Source of the DNA: Amyelois transitella
Taxonomy: Eukaryota > Arthropoda > Insecta > Lepidoptera > Pyralidae
Assembly (NCBI RefSeq): GCF_032362555.1
Contig: NC_083523.1
Location: forward strand, 4,563,501 to 4,627,500
DNA length: 64,000 bases
Direction: 5' to 3'
Each line of letters opens with the position of its first letter. The stretch's first letter is position 1. A program made the translations under genes and the position numbers. The notes under the pieces are model-generated. The model saw only the letters and a list, made by a program, of their open reading frames with translations. It was not told the DNA's origin and made no database searches. Of this stretch, positions 21,401-34,200 are shown one piece after another.

Positions 21401-23149
21401 TGTTGATAATTTAATTTAATTTAGAAAAAAATCATGACTTCAGGATCTCACCGGTATTTTTGTAGGAAATTTATTTTTTATCGCCATTACTTCTTCTTTT
21501 CTGCTTACTGAAACAAGAATAAGTTTTAAGATATAGTTCAAAAAGTTTCTCACGTTTCATTCCCAGAAGGGTAGAAAAGTAACTTGAGTATAGCTGCACA
21601 AAATATCAACCCGTAATTAATAATGCAACGACCCATAGGTCTGTAGAAATTAAGTACCAACACACAAAGTTAACAACACACAGAGTGACTTCCAATACTG
21701 AACACCTAATAACTTTTCTATGAGTTCTAAAAATTAAGAACTGCATTTTCAGATAGGATAAGATTTTTTCAGACATCTAAACTCACTTAAAAGGGTAGAC
21801 GATATTCATTATGTTTTGCTGGTTACGTTTATGTTTTTGCTTTGAATGAAATAAAACATTTATTCAGATCTTATTAGTTCAATTACTTGTGAGCTTTAAT
21901 TATAAGTACATGACTGACTAATGTTGCAAGTCACGTAAGTCCACAACAGACAATAATTAGGTAATTTTGAATAGGAGATAATGTGAACAAACACAATTCA
22001 ATTAAACACAAACTAGAGTTCGACGAACTTTATCAATAAATTTTGCAAGTGTGATTAGGATAGGATACCTACCTATAAGTTTCCGAGATCTTAAACCTAT
22101 ACATAGGCAGGTTATAGAGTGTGGTTGCCGGAACTTAATTATAGAATAAGGCGACATCCATGAGAAAGAGATTTATTTATTTACTAACTGTCCCGGCAAA
22201 CGTGGTTTTGCCATATAAATATTTTTTAAGTAGGTAATTTCTAGTTAAAAAAAATGTTAAGGGTGGACAACCCTTAACACTTAGGGGTATGAAAAATAGA
22301 TGTTAGCCGATTCTCAGACCTACTGAATATGCATGCAAAATTTGGTTAAAATCGGTAAAGCCGTTTCGGAGGAGTACGGAGACAAACATTGTGACACGAG
22401 AATTTTATATATAAGATTTGGAAGACCAACAACAAATCAAACAAATTTAGTTTATCAAAAAAATGGGCAATAACAGATGATCTTTCATGTCGTAAAAGGC
22501 GAAAAGGCGACTAAGGGATTAGGCATGTTCATCTAGTGCAGCTTATACCATGATACAACTTATAGATAAGTATTCATTTTGCTATCAAAAAAGTATATAT
22601 AACTCTAGCTAATTTGATTTTACTAATTTGGCGGTTTTCATTTACACATGAAAACTAAAGTACATACATACATAAAATCACGCCTCTTTCCCGGAGGGGT
22701 AGGCAGAGACTACCGAAACGAAAGTATGTTGTAAAATTATCAGCGCAGAAGAACAAATAATCAAATGAACCTCACGCCAATAGGAATCTTTTCGTGAGTG
22801 TTGGCTCGGTCTCATCCGCTAGACCCAATGGGACAAGTGAGATGATTTCGTCCCAATAGTCCCATGGAACAAGTGACACTAACGGGCAGCTTCCTTTAGA
22901 GGTTTGGCTGTAAGTTATGTTTGTCAGTTACTCCGTAGTGCAAGAGTTTTATAGGTAAGAATATTATGTTTCATTTAAGTTGTAATTTAGAACCTGTGGC
23001 ACCCTCTTGAAAACATTCTCTAAAACCATACTCAACAAAACATGAAAATAAAATCAACACTTACCAAAAGGTTTGTTGGTTTTAAAGCACTCTTTAACGT
23101 TATGGTTCACGTCATGTTTTATCAACGTTGTTATGAAATTGAGTTCCAT
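18403..23149 (-). CDS. Tandem LC3/Atg8-family gene (two ubiquitin-like LC3 domains)
   Basis: LC3/Atg8 proteins are ubiquitin-like modifiers attached to phosphatidylethanolamine on autophagosomes. Seven exons, 23065-23149, 21452-21507, 21213-21347, 20613-20751, 20334-20395, 20108-20242 and 18403-18534, join in phase to 247 residues. Domain 1 has FKTNKPFVSRKEEV, KNKFPTKIP, DKSKFLVPEDITMSQ, DEDGFLYITYASQEVFG and then YKD; it follows LC3, not GABARAP, residue by residue. Domain 2 has RHRFPNKVP, NRKKYLVPQELTMSQ, SEDGYLHITYAAQQVFG and then stops. By hand count 46 of 88 aligned residues are identical between domains, and both use 135-base middle exons with the same phases. Domain 2 lacks the first N-terminal helix and ends on the conjugation Gly itself. 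Upstream in-frame ATGs at 23269 and 23284 would lengthen the N-terminus by 40-45 residues. LC3 homology is certain; the fused reading is inferred from donor 20613, acceptor 20395 and phase. The alternative is two adjacent genes. Confidence 0.75.
18789..19458 (-). mobile_element. Helitron-like element
   Basis: On the minus strand it runs from ACACTAATATTATAAAGAGG to CGAAGCCGGGGCGGGTCGCT and AG, with the AT-rich start and CTAG end of lepidopteran Helitrons. It is about 670 bases with no open frame, in the last LC3 intron. Confidence 0.55.
20497..20502 (-). terminator. AATAAA between the two LC3 halves
   Basis: The minus-strand AATAAA lies just after the open read-through of the domain 1 exon and about 100 bases before the domain 2 exon. 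If used it gives the short form; if skipped, the tandem form can be spliced. Confidence 0.4.
20533..23149 (-). CDS. Possible short form: LC3 domain 1 only, with 29-residue tail
   Basis: If the donor at 20613 is not used, the exon that starts at 20751 reads on past EVFG for 29 residues (YKDGKSKIRKALKEF, then a tail ending RAAFS) to a stop at 20533. An AATAAA lies 30 bases further on. This would yield a single LC3 with a tail that Atg4 would have to remove. It is either an intronic-polyadenylation isoform or the true end of a separate upstream gene. The sequence alone does not decide. Confidence 0.4.
22182..22425 (+). repeat. Unclassified dispersed repeat
   Basis: It opens with CTGTCCCGGCAAACGTGGTT and closes with CACGAGAATTTTATATATAA. 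The inner phrase 'aaaatcggtaaagccgtttc' is a style common in lepidopteran repeats. It lies in the first LC3 intron. Confidence 0.45.
22480..22880. repeat. Pieces of dispersed repeats R1 and related
   Basis: GTCGTAAAAGGCGAAAAGGC and TAAAATCACGCCTCTTTCCC, then GGGGTAGGCAGAGACTACC, recur at 48.6, 56.26 and 63.4 kb. A patch with CAATGGGACAAGTGAGATGA resembles the 8.7 kb repeat. These are nested or adjacent fragments without coding content. Confidence 0.45.
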
Positions 23150-23839
23150 GTTGGTTGGTACCGTCAACTCTAATTGAACACGGAGGCACGATACCGGCAC
23201 TTCAAACGTCCAAGCGACCCGCTCACTCGTAGCCACGCGACGTTCGACTGTGGCCAAAGCAAATAACATCGTTTGTTTTATCAACAGGCGTGATGTCGGG
23301 TAGTAAACAACATCCGACGATAATCAGATCATTTCATTTTCTAGGACCTGCACTCACACGGTGGGTCGAACCTTACCTACACCACTGTCCATTTTATGCG
23401 GATGTGTGGTTAGTTAGATATTTCCTGTTTTTCATCTACCCGCCGGTGCCCTTATGTGTATCTCTCCGTTTGATGAATAGGTACTCAAGTTGATTAACTG
23501 TGGATCGTTTACATGAGATATGATAAATAAGAATATTATGTACCCAATCCTTGGATATTGGAAACCATTAATTAATGATCTACCCCTAATTTTCCAATAT
23601 ATGTGTGCCACTTATTTACTAAACGGCATTTAACAAAACAGGAAATACCTTCCTCACTGACTGAGATGATTTGTTCATTTGAAGGTCTACCCTCATATTC
23701 CCGATATACACCAGGGCTGTACTAGGAACGTCGCCGGAACTTGGCTCTTACTCTTGGAACTTGGCTCGAAACTGAAAAATTATCGTTGCATATTTACATC
23801 ATCAGTGTCGATAATCTGCTTCTGTGTCTCGCGGAGCTT

Positions 23840-23925
23840 CAATGTCATTAAAAAATGAATGAAGTTGCCTGAATGTGCAAGTTTCCTAACGATGTTTACC
23901 TTCACCGTAAGAGCATCGGCTAGTT
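23840..23925 (+). repeat. Dispersed repeat family R2, fragment
   Basis: Contains TTGCCTGAATGTGCAAGTTT followed by CCTAACGATGTTTACCTTCA. The same phrase recurs near 27,545 and 29,055. Confidence 0.5.
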
Positions 23926-25804
23926 ATGCTATCTGCATATAATATAAAATAAGGCATATACGTAACTCAGAAAAACGTAAATTATTGATACTTACATAAC
24001 TAGGTAGGTATGATTTGTTTTAACCCGTGAAACCTCCATGCGCATCACTCGACCACCGACGCCTTTGATTCAAGTTTGAAGTAAGTAAGTATGCTAGGGA
24101 AAATAAACCGGCCAAGTGCGTGTTGGGCAATGCGCATTGTAGGCGGTTCCGTAGTTGTGAATGCCAACTTTGAGTTCACACTATGTTATACCTCCTACTG
24201 CTGTATTTTTTTTTTCACTAGCCCATATAATACTTCGAGTATAACCGTTGAGCAGATACAAAAACCTCCAACAAAAACATGAATTTTAAACCAAATATTT
24301 TATAAATGGATCGCTAAATCGAGAAATGGTGTTCTCGACCTCAATATTTTTAAAATTCCTATTCTACGATACCCTACACGACGGTTAGTGGAGAAAACAT
24401 AATTACCCCTAGTTATATGGGTATATTGCTGCCCTAAAAAGTTATAATTTTTAAGACTTTTTGTTCTACCTTTGGCCATATACCCATACCAAATTACAGC
24501 TGCCTACCACTTAGTAGATATCTGAATAAAACCGCGGCCAGACAGTCGGGACATGGTCCCGGTTGAGTCTTGATGAGGAGCTCGGGGTATGCCTTTAAAG
24601 ATGCTGATTTTTGAATCTGGATTGAGCAACGAATCTATTCTGTAAGTACCCAGGTAACATTTTAAATGCTGGGGTAGCATCATCTTAATATATCTACAGA
24701 TTGAGTTTGCATCGAAATAAGTTCGAACCGTAGGTATGTAAGTCGTTACATCGTTCGAAGTAAGCTTAATCACAATATAGGTAATCCCTACATGTGTACT
24801 TCTTACTTCCGTCTATGTATGATTCTAATGTGCTAGGAACCACACAACCCATTGATACGCGTAATTATCAATAGAAATATGCTACCATCATTTACTTATT
24901 CAGTAAGCTCAAAGTTTAAACTATAAAGATCAAGAAAAGTTTGTGTCTTGTCTCTTTTGCTTTTCATGTTTACGTAGAAGACAGTAAGCCAAGTGATAAC
25001 AGTTATATTAGAAATGCATAATTAAAAGTTCAATGATAACGATTGCTATGTCTAATGGAAAGATCTGCTACGTGACCTGAGGATCGGATCTCCATAATGA
25101 CCCCATTTATTTGTTTTGTGAATTGCCAATGATATCCCGTTTTTACCGGTAACTTCGATTTCGAATAAGTAAAAATGATACATACTTGGTATTCTCCATA
25201 TAAGCGGTGCTCATCACTTTATGAATCTCATTTCGTGAACTTTCAATCTTTTCACTACGGTTTACTCTTTTTGCCCTGTAAAGGATAGAGACGTGTTATA
25301 AGTAGTACGTATGGACCTAACAAATACATATACATATATGTATGTAGTAGTAGAGTTAAAATATGTGAAAAATATACTTATTTGTAGTAAGACTTAGTAC
25401 TTACTTAGTAAACAAGTAACCCTTATACCTAGTTCCGTCATGTATGCCTGGTCGTAGAAAGGTTAGTAGAAGGCTGTAATTTGTTATGGGTACCTAACTA
25501 GGTAAAAAGTCCTTGAAAGTCGGAAAAAAAATATACGAATTTCATTGAAAATTAGTTGACAATTGGTAGTTACGTAAAACAAGTACCTACTTTAACATAA
25601 ATTTAAGAACTAAAAAAACATAAAATAGCAGGGTGTTTGCGATCGCGCGCGGCGCTTGGCATAAATCTTTCTCGTTTTTTGTTATTTGAGTTCACATCAA
25701 CAGTTTGCATTCACAACTACTGAACCATGTAATGCGCGTGAGCCGACAAGTACTTTACTGGTATTTTTATATGCATGTATAGTTATAAGGCCTGGGCAAC
25801 ATAA

Positions 25805-26275
25805 ATTATTAAAATCTATATATATAAAACTCTTCCGTTACTGAGTGACTGACTGACAGACAACGCACAGTCGAAACTACTGGTCGTAGACAGCTGAAAT
25901 TTGGAATGTAGGTTCCTTGGGATATGTAGGGGAGCACTAAGAAAGGATTTTTGGAAATTCAACCCCCAAGGGGGGGAAAAGGGGTAAAAACGTTTCTATG
26001 AAAAATCTTATTCCTTGGGTTTATAAACTTGAAACTTGGCATGAACACGTACATAGGCAAGTAAATATGTTTGACATTATAAGTTTTTTCAAACTACCCT
26101 CCAATCATGATTTAGGGGGTGCGATTGGGTGACTGATTTATTAACGCACAGCCGAAACCGCTCGGTATAGGAGTCTGAGATTTTGAACAGAGGTTCCTTT
26201 AGTAACATAAGTGAGCACTAAGAAGGGATTTTTGAAATGTCAACCCCCAAGGGGGGGAAACGGGATAAACTGAGC
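25805..26275 (+). repeat. Helitron-like or unclassified repeat with two internal units
   Basis: It begins ATCTATATATATAAAACTCT and has the phrase 'gactgactgacagacaacgc'. A unit with CGCACAG, CGAAAC, AGGTTCCTT, GAGCACTAAG and CAACCCCCAAGGGGGGGAAA appears twice (about 25,862-25,985 and 26,143-26,262). The element is therefore internally duplicated. No coding capacity. Confidence 0.5.
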
Positions 26276-26892
26276 CGGGGCTGCGGGAAAGTTCTAACGA
26301 GATACCGTGGCCCCGGAACGCAAAGGGCAACTGAAGGAACGAGGTGGGTTTTAGTCAGTAAAAGTCTGACACTCCCTTCCGATCCACCCAGAGCGGGAGA
26401 GGTCATTTGATGATTTCCCATCCTTAAAAAAAAAGACTTTGTATGACAACTTTCAGTCGTCTCTTTAACATACATAATAACATACATAATTATGTACATA
26501 CATGCATAACATTAATAACATCACGCCTTTAAATCCCTATTTTGTGTTAACACTACCCATACAAACAGCTAAAAGGAAACAAGTGAAGAGACGAAATTTG
26601 TCCGCATCCATTTTCACCTAAATTCTTAACGTTAATGAGATTTACTTTTTATTATCAGGTCAACCTAATAGCCTCACATGTACGTATAACTTCGTAAGAA
26701 TTTTCTTTCAACTCCTAACCGTTGAGGAGTTGTACCTTCCATCATCAGCTCATTCACATGGGATGATGACTATCAGACGCAAATACTTAAACAGAAGGAA
26801 ATCCTGTAAGGCCTCTTCGTCCTATAAATCCTGTTTTTTTTTTCTTTTAAGACGATGATTTTGTCTCGCTTTACTTTTTCTATATAGATTTG

Positions 26893-27158
26893 TATGTATA
26901 CTAATATTATAAAGAGGAACAATCTATTTTTTTATATGTTTGTTTGTTTACACATGTAATCGATAAACTTCGAAACTACTGAATCGATTTCAAACATTCA
27001 CCATTAGAAAGCTACATCATCCCTGAGTAACACAGGCTATATTTAATTCCAGTTGTAACAAGATTTCAGCCTGTGGAAGAAAAAGCCCTGTCGAGATCAT
27101 TAAAAAACGCTATATATAACCGAATTACACGTGGGCGAAGCCGCGGGCGGAAAGCTAG
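26893..27158 (+). mobile_element. Helitron-like element, about 265 bp
   Basis: It starts near TATACTAATATTATAAAGAG and ends GGGCGAAGCCGCGGGCGGAA then AGCTAG, followed by T. The GC-rich potential stem close to a CTAG end and the AT-rich start are Helitron hallmarks. It is nonautonomous. Confidence 0.6.
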
Positions 27159-27364
27159 TTGATGCTATAAATCATTTTGAAAACCGGAACTGTTGGTGAA
27201 GAACCGCATGATGTTCCGGCTAAAATATGTATGTATGTATTTACTACTCCATCTCTTTCCTATGGATGTCGTTAAAGATGACTTAGGAATCACGTCTTAA
27301 AGATTGTTGTCTCTATCTACCCCGTAAGGGATAAAGTCGTGATTGAATAAATGTATCTATGTCT

Positions 27365-27640
27365 TCTTTCTCCTGGCTTTACTCTCGGTTCCCTCATTTC
27401 TCTGGAGAGGAGCCCGGGGTATGTTTTTGACCATGGACCCTTGATTGGGTGAGTCAAGTTTTTACACAAAGCGACTCCCATTTGACCTCAGTAACCTTTG
27501 CAGGTAAACCTGACCTTTATTAGATCCATGGTTACTCATTTAGTTGCCTGAATGTGCACGTTTCCTCACGATATTTTCCATCACCTTAAACCAAACTAAT
27601 GTAATAAATGTATGTATAATATTTTACATGAAAAGTAGTT
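27365..27640 (+). repeat. Dispersed repeat family R2
   Basis: Contains CTCCTGGCTTTACTCTCGGT, GAGGAGCCCGGGGTATGTTT, TTGGGTGAGTCAAGTTTTTA and TTGCCTGAATGTGCACGTTT in order. The copy at 28,862-29,095 has the same blocks in the same order. Probably a truncated retroelement or SINE; family not assigned. Confidence 0.6.
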
Positions 27641-28220
27641 AAACCACTGAACCGACCTTCATGATATATTCATGGAGACAGTGTTCTTTTCACATAGGTG
27701 AGGAATAATAGAAATAAGCAAAAAATACATTGCCCTCCTATCGCAGTCGGGTAAAAACAAAGCTTAATTCACATTTTCTTCGTTGCGTTCACAAGTCTTT
27801 TATTGACAATCCTTTTTTCCCTTGACCGAACGCATTGTTTTCTGACGTTTGGGATGCACGTTTCTGTAAACGCATATTACTTTCATGTTGGATTCACTCA
27901 ACCATGAGAATTATGTCGAATAAAATGCATCTACATACATTGGAAATGAATGGTAAAAACGGAATGGAACGATCTTGGTTTTACGGGAATGTATGAGGTC
28001 TAAAGAATTTCTGAATTAATATTTGAAGCAAAATTTATCTTAATAAGTCCTATTTTCTTAGGCATCGCAGGCTTGTATTATAAAGAGCAAGGCATACATA
28101 TCTTCTTATATTTTATTCAGTATAAATTTATTATATTACGTTACGTCGATCTTTCTTCGATGGACTTTAGAATCGATAACTTATTTCAATATTTATTATT
28201 GAAAATGATATCTTGAAACA

Positions 28221-31200
28221 TTGTTTTTGTGTTGTGGTTCTGGTTGGAGTTCTGCGAGTGATATAATCATGTTGTTCACGCCGATTTACATAGCTATGAC
28301 TTTCATAAAAACTTGGCGTATCAGGTCGTTCAGGGCCCGCCTGTTGGAATTTCTAAGCGGGAATACCAGTGTTGCATTTTGCAAAGTACCGGAAAATGCA
28401 GTAGGTAAGATCATTTAGTTTCACCGTCTTCACTTTCTTATTACTTATATATTATCCTGAGGGTGTTGGTATTTGTCTCTTGCCGCCAAACTCTTAGATA
28501 ATATTTTACTAATCGTGAAACACCAGATAAATAATTTTCTATTTTTGGTAATATTTACAGAAACACCAACATTAAGTTCGAAGTTGTGTACCAATCCAAA
28601 AAATGCCTACCTGTGTGATTTGCTAGATTATACAAATACAACAAGGATTTGCAGTATGAAACCTACACAGTGCATAGAGATTAATGACTGGGTTTCATGT
28701 AATGGAGGCCTGCCATTGGGTTCCGGGGAACAGTGTCCTATCACAGATATGGATGTTGAAGTTCTGTTTGAATGTGAAATGGAACCACATGAAGCCAGCT
28801 CACATCATGATATAACTTATGTAAGATTTCCTGTTTATAAAATTTATGTTTATCTTATTTCTTTGACCTACTTCTTCTTCCTCCTGGCTTCAGTCCTGGT
28901 AACATCCTCATCCCTCTGAAAATGAGACTGGGGTATACCTTTGATTATGAATCCTGGACTGGGTGAGTCAAGTTTTTACATGCGATTCCCTATCTGACCT
29001 CCTCAACCTTTGCAAGTAAACCTAACCCATATTGGATCCATGGTTACACATTCAGTTGCCTGAATGTGCAAGTATCATCACGATGTTTTCTAAATGGAAA
29101 CTCATTATACATTTGAATATAAAGATATTGCTTTTTTATATCACAAAGCTCTCTGAATATCTTACCCATTCCTAGGAAAACATACATACATAATCTAGAT
29201 TTATTTAAAAATGTATAATTGTGCATTGTAGTGTTATTGTACAGTGCTACAAGTACCTTAAGCTTTCATTAATGTTCTATGGCAGGACGAAAATTGTATA
29301 CTAAAAGATGTATTGTTCTCAAGTAATTGTCTGGTATACCTTACTGAGAAAAATAAAGATCTTTGAACAAAAAAGTTACACTTGCTATTAAAGCAATTTT
29401 AGATATCTTTTTTCTCAATGTTAATTAACCAATAAAATGTTGTAACTCTAGAAAAATATAGCCAATACAGAATACCATATTTTTATAAAATAAATAGATT
29501 TGAATAGATTTTTGTATTTTATTTTTTTTACGTCCTATCTGCATTATAATTACTGTTTGTATTTGTGACATTGCTAAGTGTTAATTATGTTAATGTTTCA
29601 GCTTGAGAATGTAGGCCAACCAGTGGCTTGGAAGGCGGGTTCACATTTAGCAATTGTTTTGAAGACTAATATAGAAAATCTTAGTGCCATTGGTTTTAAT
29701 TTTGTTGGCGGAGAATTTGTCATAGACCACAAATTACCAGTTGTTAGAGTTCAAAGTAAGTATGTTACTTAGTTTTATTATAAGCTAAAATTGGACTTAT
29801 GCAGTGCAGAAGTTTATTTTCCTTACATTTAGAATATGAAAGATGTTCTCTTGTTTTACGTTTATCTAAGAGTGATTTATATTTTTAGCTGTCCAATTAT
29901 CTGGTGAACCAAACAAAGCTACTGACCCCTCAATGAGAAGTCTGCGAAGTGATATACAACATAGTCTGAAATGCCCACACAATGAATTCCAGTGGCAAGT
30001 GCATGCTGCTCTACTTAGAAAGCTGTCCAAAGTTGTAGATATCAAATCAGAAATAAGGAATGGTATAGAAATGAATGGAAGTCATGATCTCACATTAGAT
30101 GTGCCTAGTAAGAGAATTACCTTAGCAGATGTTAGTGTCAATACAACCAAGTCTCTAACAGCCTCAGCTGAAGAAGATGATAAATCTGCAGAAGATCAAA
30201 AATCTCCAGAAAAGGCACAACCATTTGACATAAACATTCAAGACACGCCAGAGCAGATAATTGAAAGAGTTGAGAAAAAATTAGAAAGAACTCCAGAAAA
30301 GAAAAAAGAATCTAACGAAAATGATTTGGTTGTTGAGAATGTGACTGTGGAAATACAACATAATATTACACCCAAAAAATCAAGTTTAAAGTTAGATTTG
30401 AAGAAAGGCACTAGTCAACTGTCCACTTCGTTACTCAATATATCCAGTCAAATTAAATCTGTCACAACTCACAAAAGAATAGTGAGCAGAACAGACCCAA
30501 AAAAGTCCCAACCAATTGTAGAGACGTTTCCACAGATCAAAGAAGATACTCAAAATGCCTCTTCGTCTCAACAAAGTACGCCGAAATCGGCGAAATGTTC
30601 CCGTCCATTAGTTAATACTAAGTCGCCGAATGTGGTGATATATTCAGATAGTATAGTGGCTAGAGATAATCTCGAGGCGTCGTTAAGAAAAGTCTTGGAT
30701 TGCGAGAGGTTTGTATTTATATTTGTAGTTTAGGTTCTAGTTTGCTACTGGCCGAGATATGGCCCTAACGACAGTTTACTTCCTTTTATCTCGAGAAATT
30801 ACCTTATTTCCATACTTGTTTTTTCTCGTCGGCTTAGGGTACTGTTGATCTGCTTTTTCCCAGGATGTAAAATCAAAGTTTGTTCTTGTAGGCTTTCCTT
30901 CTCTAATGTTCCTATTCACAATCTCCTTGTATATTTCTTAGTCCACTTGCTTTCAGTCATCCTCTTACCTTATTCTTAAATCGTTATTATATTAGATTAG
31001 TTAGATTAATTGTATGTGTCAGGTACACGTTATACAGCGTGTCTCGTTCCGCCCTGGAGGCGGGCGCGTGGCGCGGGCGCGCGGCGCTGGTGGCGGTGGC
31101 GGGCTGCGTGGGCCGCGCTGCGCCGCTCCTACTGGCGCATCTGCTGGACGGCGGCCGCTTACTGGCTCTCTGCTCCGACTTGCTGCATACCGTGCTGCCG

Positions 31201-34200
31201 TATTATAAGACTGCTGAAGTATGTATTTCCGAGATTCATAAAAAATAAAAAGCACAGAGAAACATAATAAAATTACTATGGACCTCATGCAAGACTCAGA
31301 GCTGCTCAGAGAATTATACATCAGGAAATCTGTATTAGACCGAATTAGCAGACAGCCCAGGGCCTTATTAGGCATTTTAAATACAACAACAAGTTTATAA
31401 CAATGTGTACAAGCAGCTGGCATGCACTATGTTTTTTCAGCATCAACTGATCTGGTCTAAAAATAACTGCTTTGAGCAGAAAGACACTACATTCAGATCA
31501 CTTTCAATGCCGGAAATATTTGAAGACAGTGATGAAAATGATGACATATAAAATAATTAATAACCAAAAAAAAAAGATTATGTAGATATATTTAATAGTC
31601 AATAATTTTATCTAACAAAATAATTATTTTTAAGGTTCGAGAAAATGAAGTAGTACAATTTTCCTATGACAAATGGCAGTCAGTCAAAATGAAGCATCAC
31701 ATATTTTGCTACCAAGCGTCGCCCGCTAAAAAACAATTCTCCACTGAGAGTGATAGACAGTAAGTTATCAATATTTATCTTTATTCATACAATTTTGTAC
31801 ATCAGTATGATTACTAACCAATGCTCTTTTAGAAAGGAAACCAACATCTTCAGGCACCCTGGCTGTGTAAATGCTAGCTGTGTAACCGTGATCCAATATG
31901 GGTTAGGTCTGCAAAGGTCGCGGAGGTCAAACGGGAGTTGTACTTTTTAAAATCTTTGCTTTCCCATTCCGGACCTGGTAAATAAGGTTCACCCCAAGCT
32001 TCTCTTAAAAGAGATAAGAGTGTAACCGGGACTAACACCAGGAGGAACCAGAAATCAATATTTTGCTAATATAATAATCTAATGCTGATAATATTACTCT
32101 TGTACCTATCCACTGAAATGTTCAATGCATTTTCAGAGCAAGTCAGGAAAATAATATTTATCGGTATGCAATTTTTAACTCTGACATATTTGCTATATTT
32201 TATTTAAAAATAGTGCATAATTTAAGTTTTTATTCACAATATATTTATTATAGAGTTATACTGTAGAGAACAATTTTTTTAACATATATGAAAAAGACCA
32301 TCAAATACAATTATTTATTTTCTGAAGCATGCGACTTTTAAAATTATGTCACGCCATTATATTTGAAACATGGCTTATGATAAATTAAAACTTACGATAA
32401 AAGTCTCGATTAAAATTAACCAATATTAAACTCTCGCTTTTATAAATAATACTGGTATTAAACACATACGTAACGTAACTAAATCTTATCTCGGATGTTA
32501 TAATGATCCGTGGTCACGGAGCGACCGGTCATACGTACGTTACGTGCGCGTTTAATACCTGTATTTATTTATATATCGATTAAAATTATTTGCATGCTAT
32601 TATATCCCTTCCCTCATCAAGCCTGTTTTTAATATTTTGAACTTCGAAGTTGTATACCTAGTTATTAATGCTTCGTTTATATTGCTAGCAACATTGAGTT
32701 TACCAAACAACTTGTGAAAGTAAAATTTATATGCCCTCATTTTTCAATCAGCCGATCTTGTTAATATTTTAAAACGATTGGCATGACAAAAAAAAATTTT
32801 ACCTTATCATAAAGGATTATAGAAATCAAATTGTACTTATAATACTAGAAGTGCTTAAGTAGTAAGTACTTGTAAATGTGACGTCGCAACAGATTGTAAT
32901 CACCACCATCAGTCACTAAACGTTTTCATATAGCGTCCCAATTCTGAGTTTTATTTGACACATTAGAACATTATAAAAGATTGACAAATAGCGTATACCA
33001 GAATAGTCGAATCACACAAATAGATCTAGGTATTTACATATGTGAGTCAAATACAATAAGTATGGCATTATTCCGATTTCTTTGTTTCCTGTACATTGGG
33101 CTCACATTTTGACAGAAATAAGAACCATGTTTGATAATTACCAGGCCGTCCAAATATACTGGTCACCCGGGCCACGAGCTAGACATCCAGGTCCTGGCTT
33201 CGGAGGAAACCTGGCGAACACCGTCCTTGCTGCTGGCCACCGATCTCACCAATAGTGGGCAAGCTATCTTTTCACAGGTGTGTTCCCATTGGCTACTTAA
33301 ACTAATCTAAATTATTGGTTTTTCACTGTCCAATGGGAAGAAGATTTGGTTCCAGATTTGAAAATTCTTGACAATTCTTAATATTTTCCCGCATTGTGAC
33401 TCCGCGAACATTATCTTGTGTTGCGTGCTTTGTTAAAAAGAGCACCGTTTCTTGATGGACATACTGGCATGTCATACTTATATGACCAGTATTTACTGTT
33501 CTCGATAACTCATTCGATAAAATAAAAAAATATTATTTAATCACCCCTAGATTCACTTAGAAGCGGACCCATGCGACTACCTCGGCGAGGAAGCCGTGAA
33601 AAGCAACGAGGCCAGGATAGGGATCCTGCACAAGATCATGGGAGACATCTTGGGGCTCCACGTGCGGGACCCCCATCAGATAGTGGAGGTGGAATTCACC
33701 CGGGGGTTCTTTCTCGGGAACCACGTGGTAAGTGACAGTAGCTCCGGTGTATTTTCGCATCGCCATTATAGTAGATTGCTGAGCGTAGACGTTTATACTA
33801 TGTTGATAAAACTGGTTAACTAGTTGAGAATGCGATAAGGTATTATATTATTCCACCTTTTCTACCAAATCCTGTGCAATAAATTCTGTTATTTTATATA
33901 CGTACGTAGTAAGACCTAGCAGAGAACCATACACTTACTATCCTGGGGTTGGCATGGCCCACCCAGCCCATCCCATCCTACGCCAATGAGTTAAGCACAA
34001 TAGAATTTTTGATCTCTATAAGATCTGTATATAAATGTTACCATATCATATCCCTTTTTTAATAAAATTATATTAATACTTATATTAACGATAGTTAATA
34101 TAAACGTCTATGTAAATAATAAGAAATATTCAGAACACTATAATAGTAACTTGTTATTGTGATAGCTGCATATATTTAGATGTATGAGTTATATATAGGC

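Larger units (their letters stand above)
23285..28220. other. Repeat-rich intergenic region, LC3 gene to HCS
   Basis: About 4.9 kb with no supportable exon on either strand. It holds fragments of several dispersed repeats (listed separately) and AT-rich filler. The promoters of the LC3 gene (left edge) and HCS (right edge) must lie near its ends. Confidence 0.6.

Noticed and set aside
31019-31423. 134-codon minus-strand frame and alternative plus frames at 31.0-31.25 kb
   Set aside because: HCS exon 5 (31023-31218, YTLYSVSRSALEAGAWRG) fixes the true frame. The others are shadows of a GC-rich exon.
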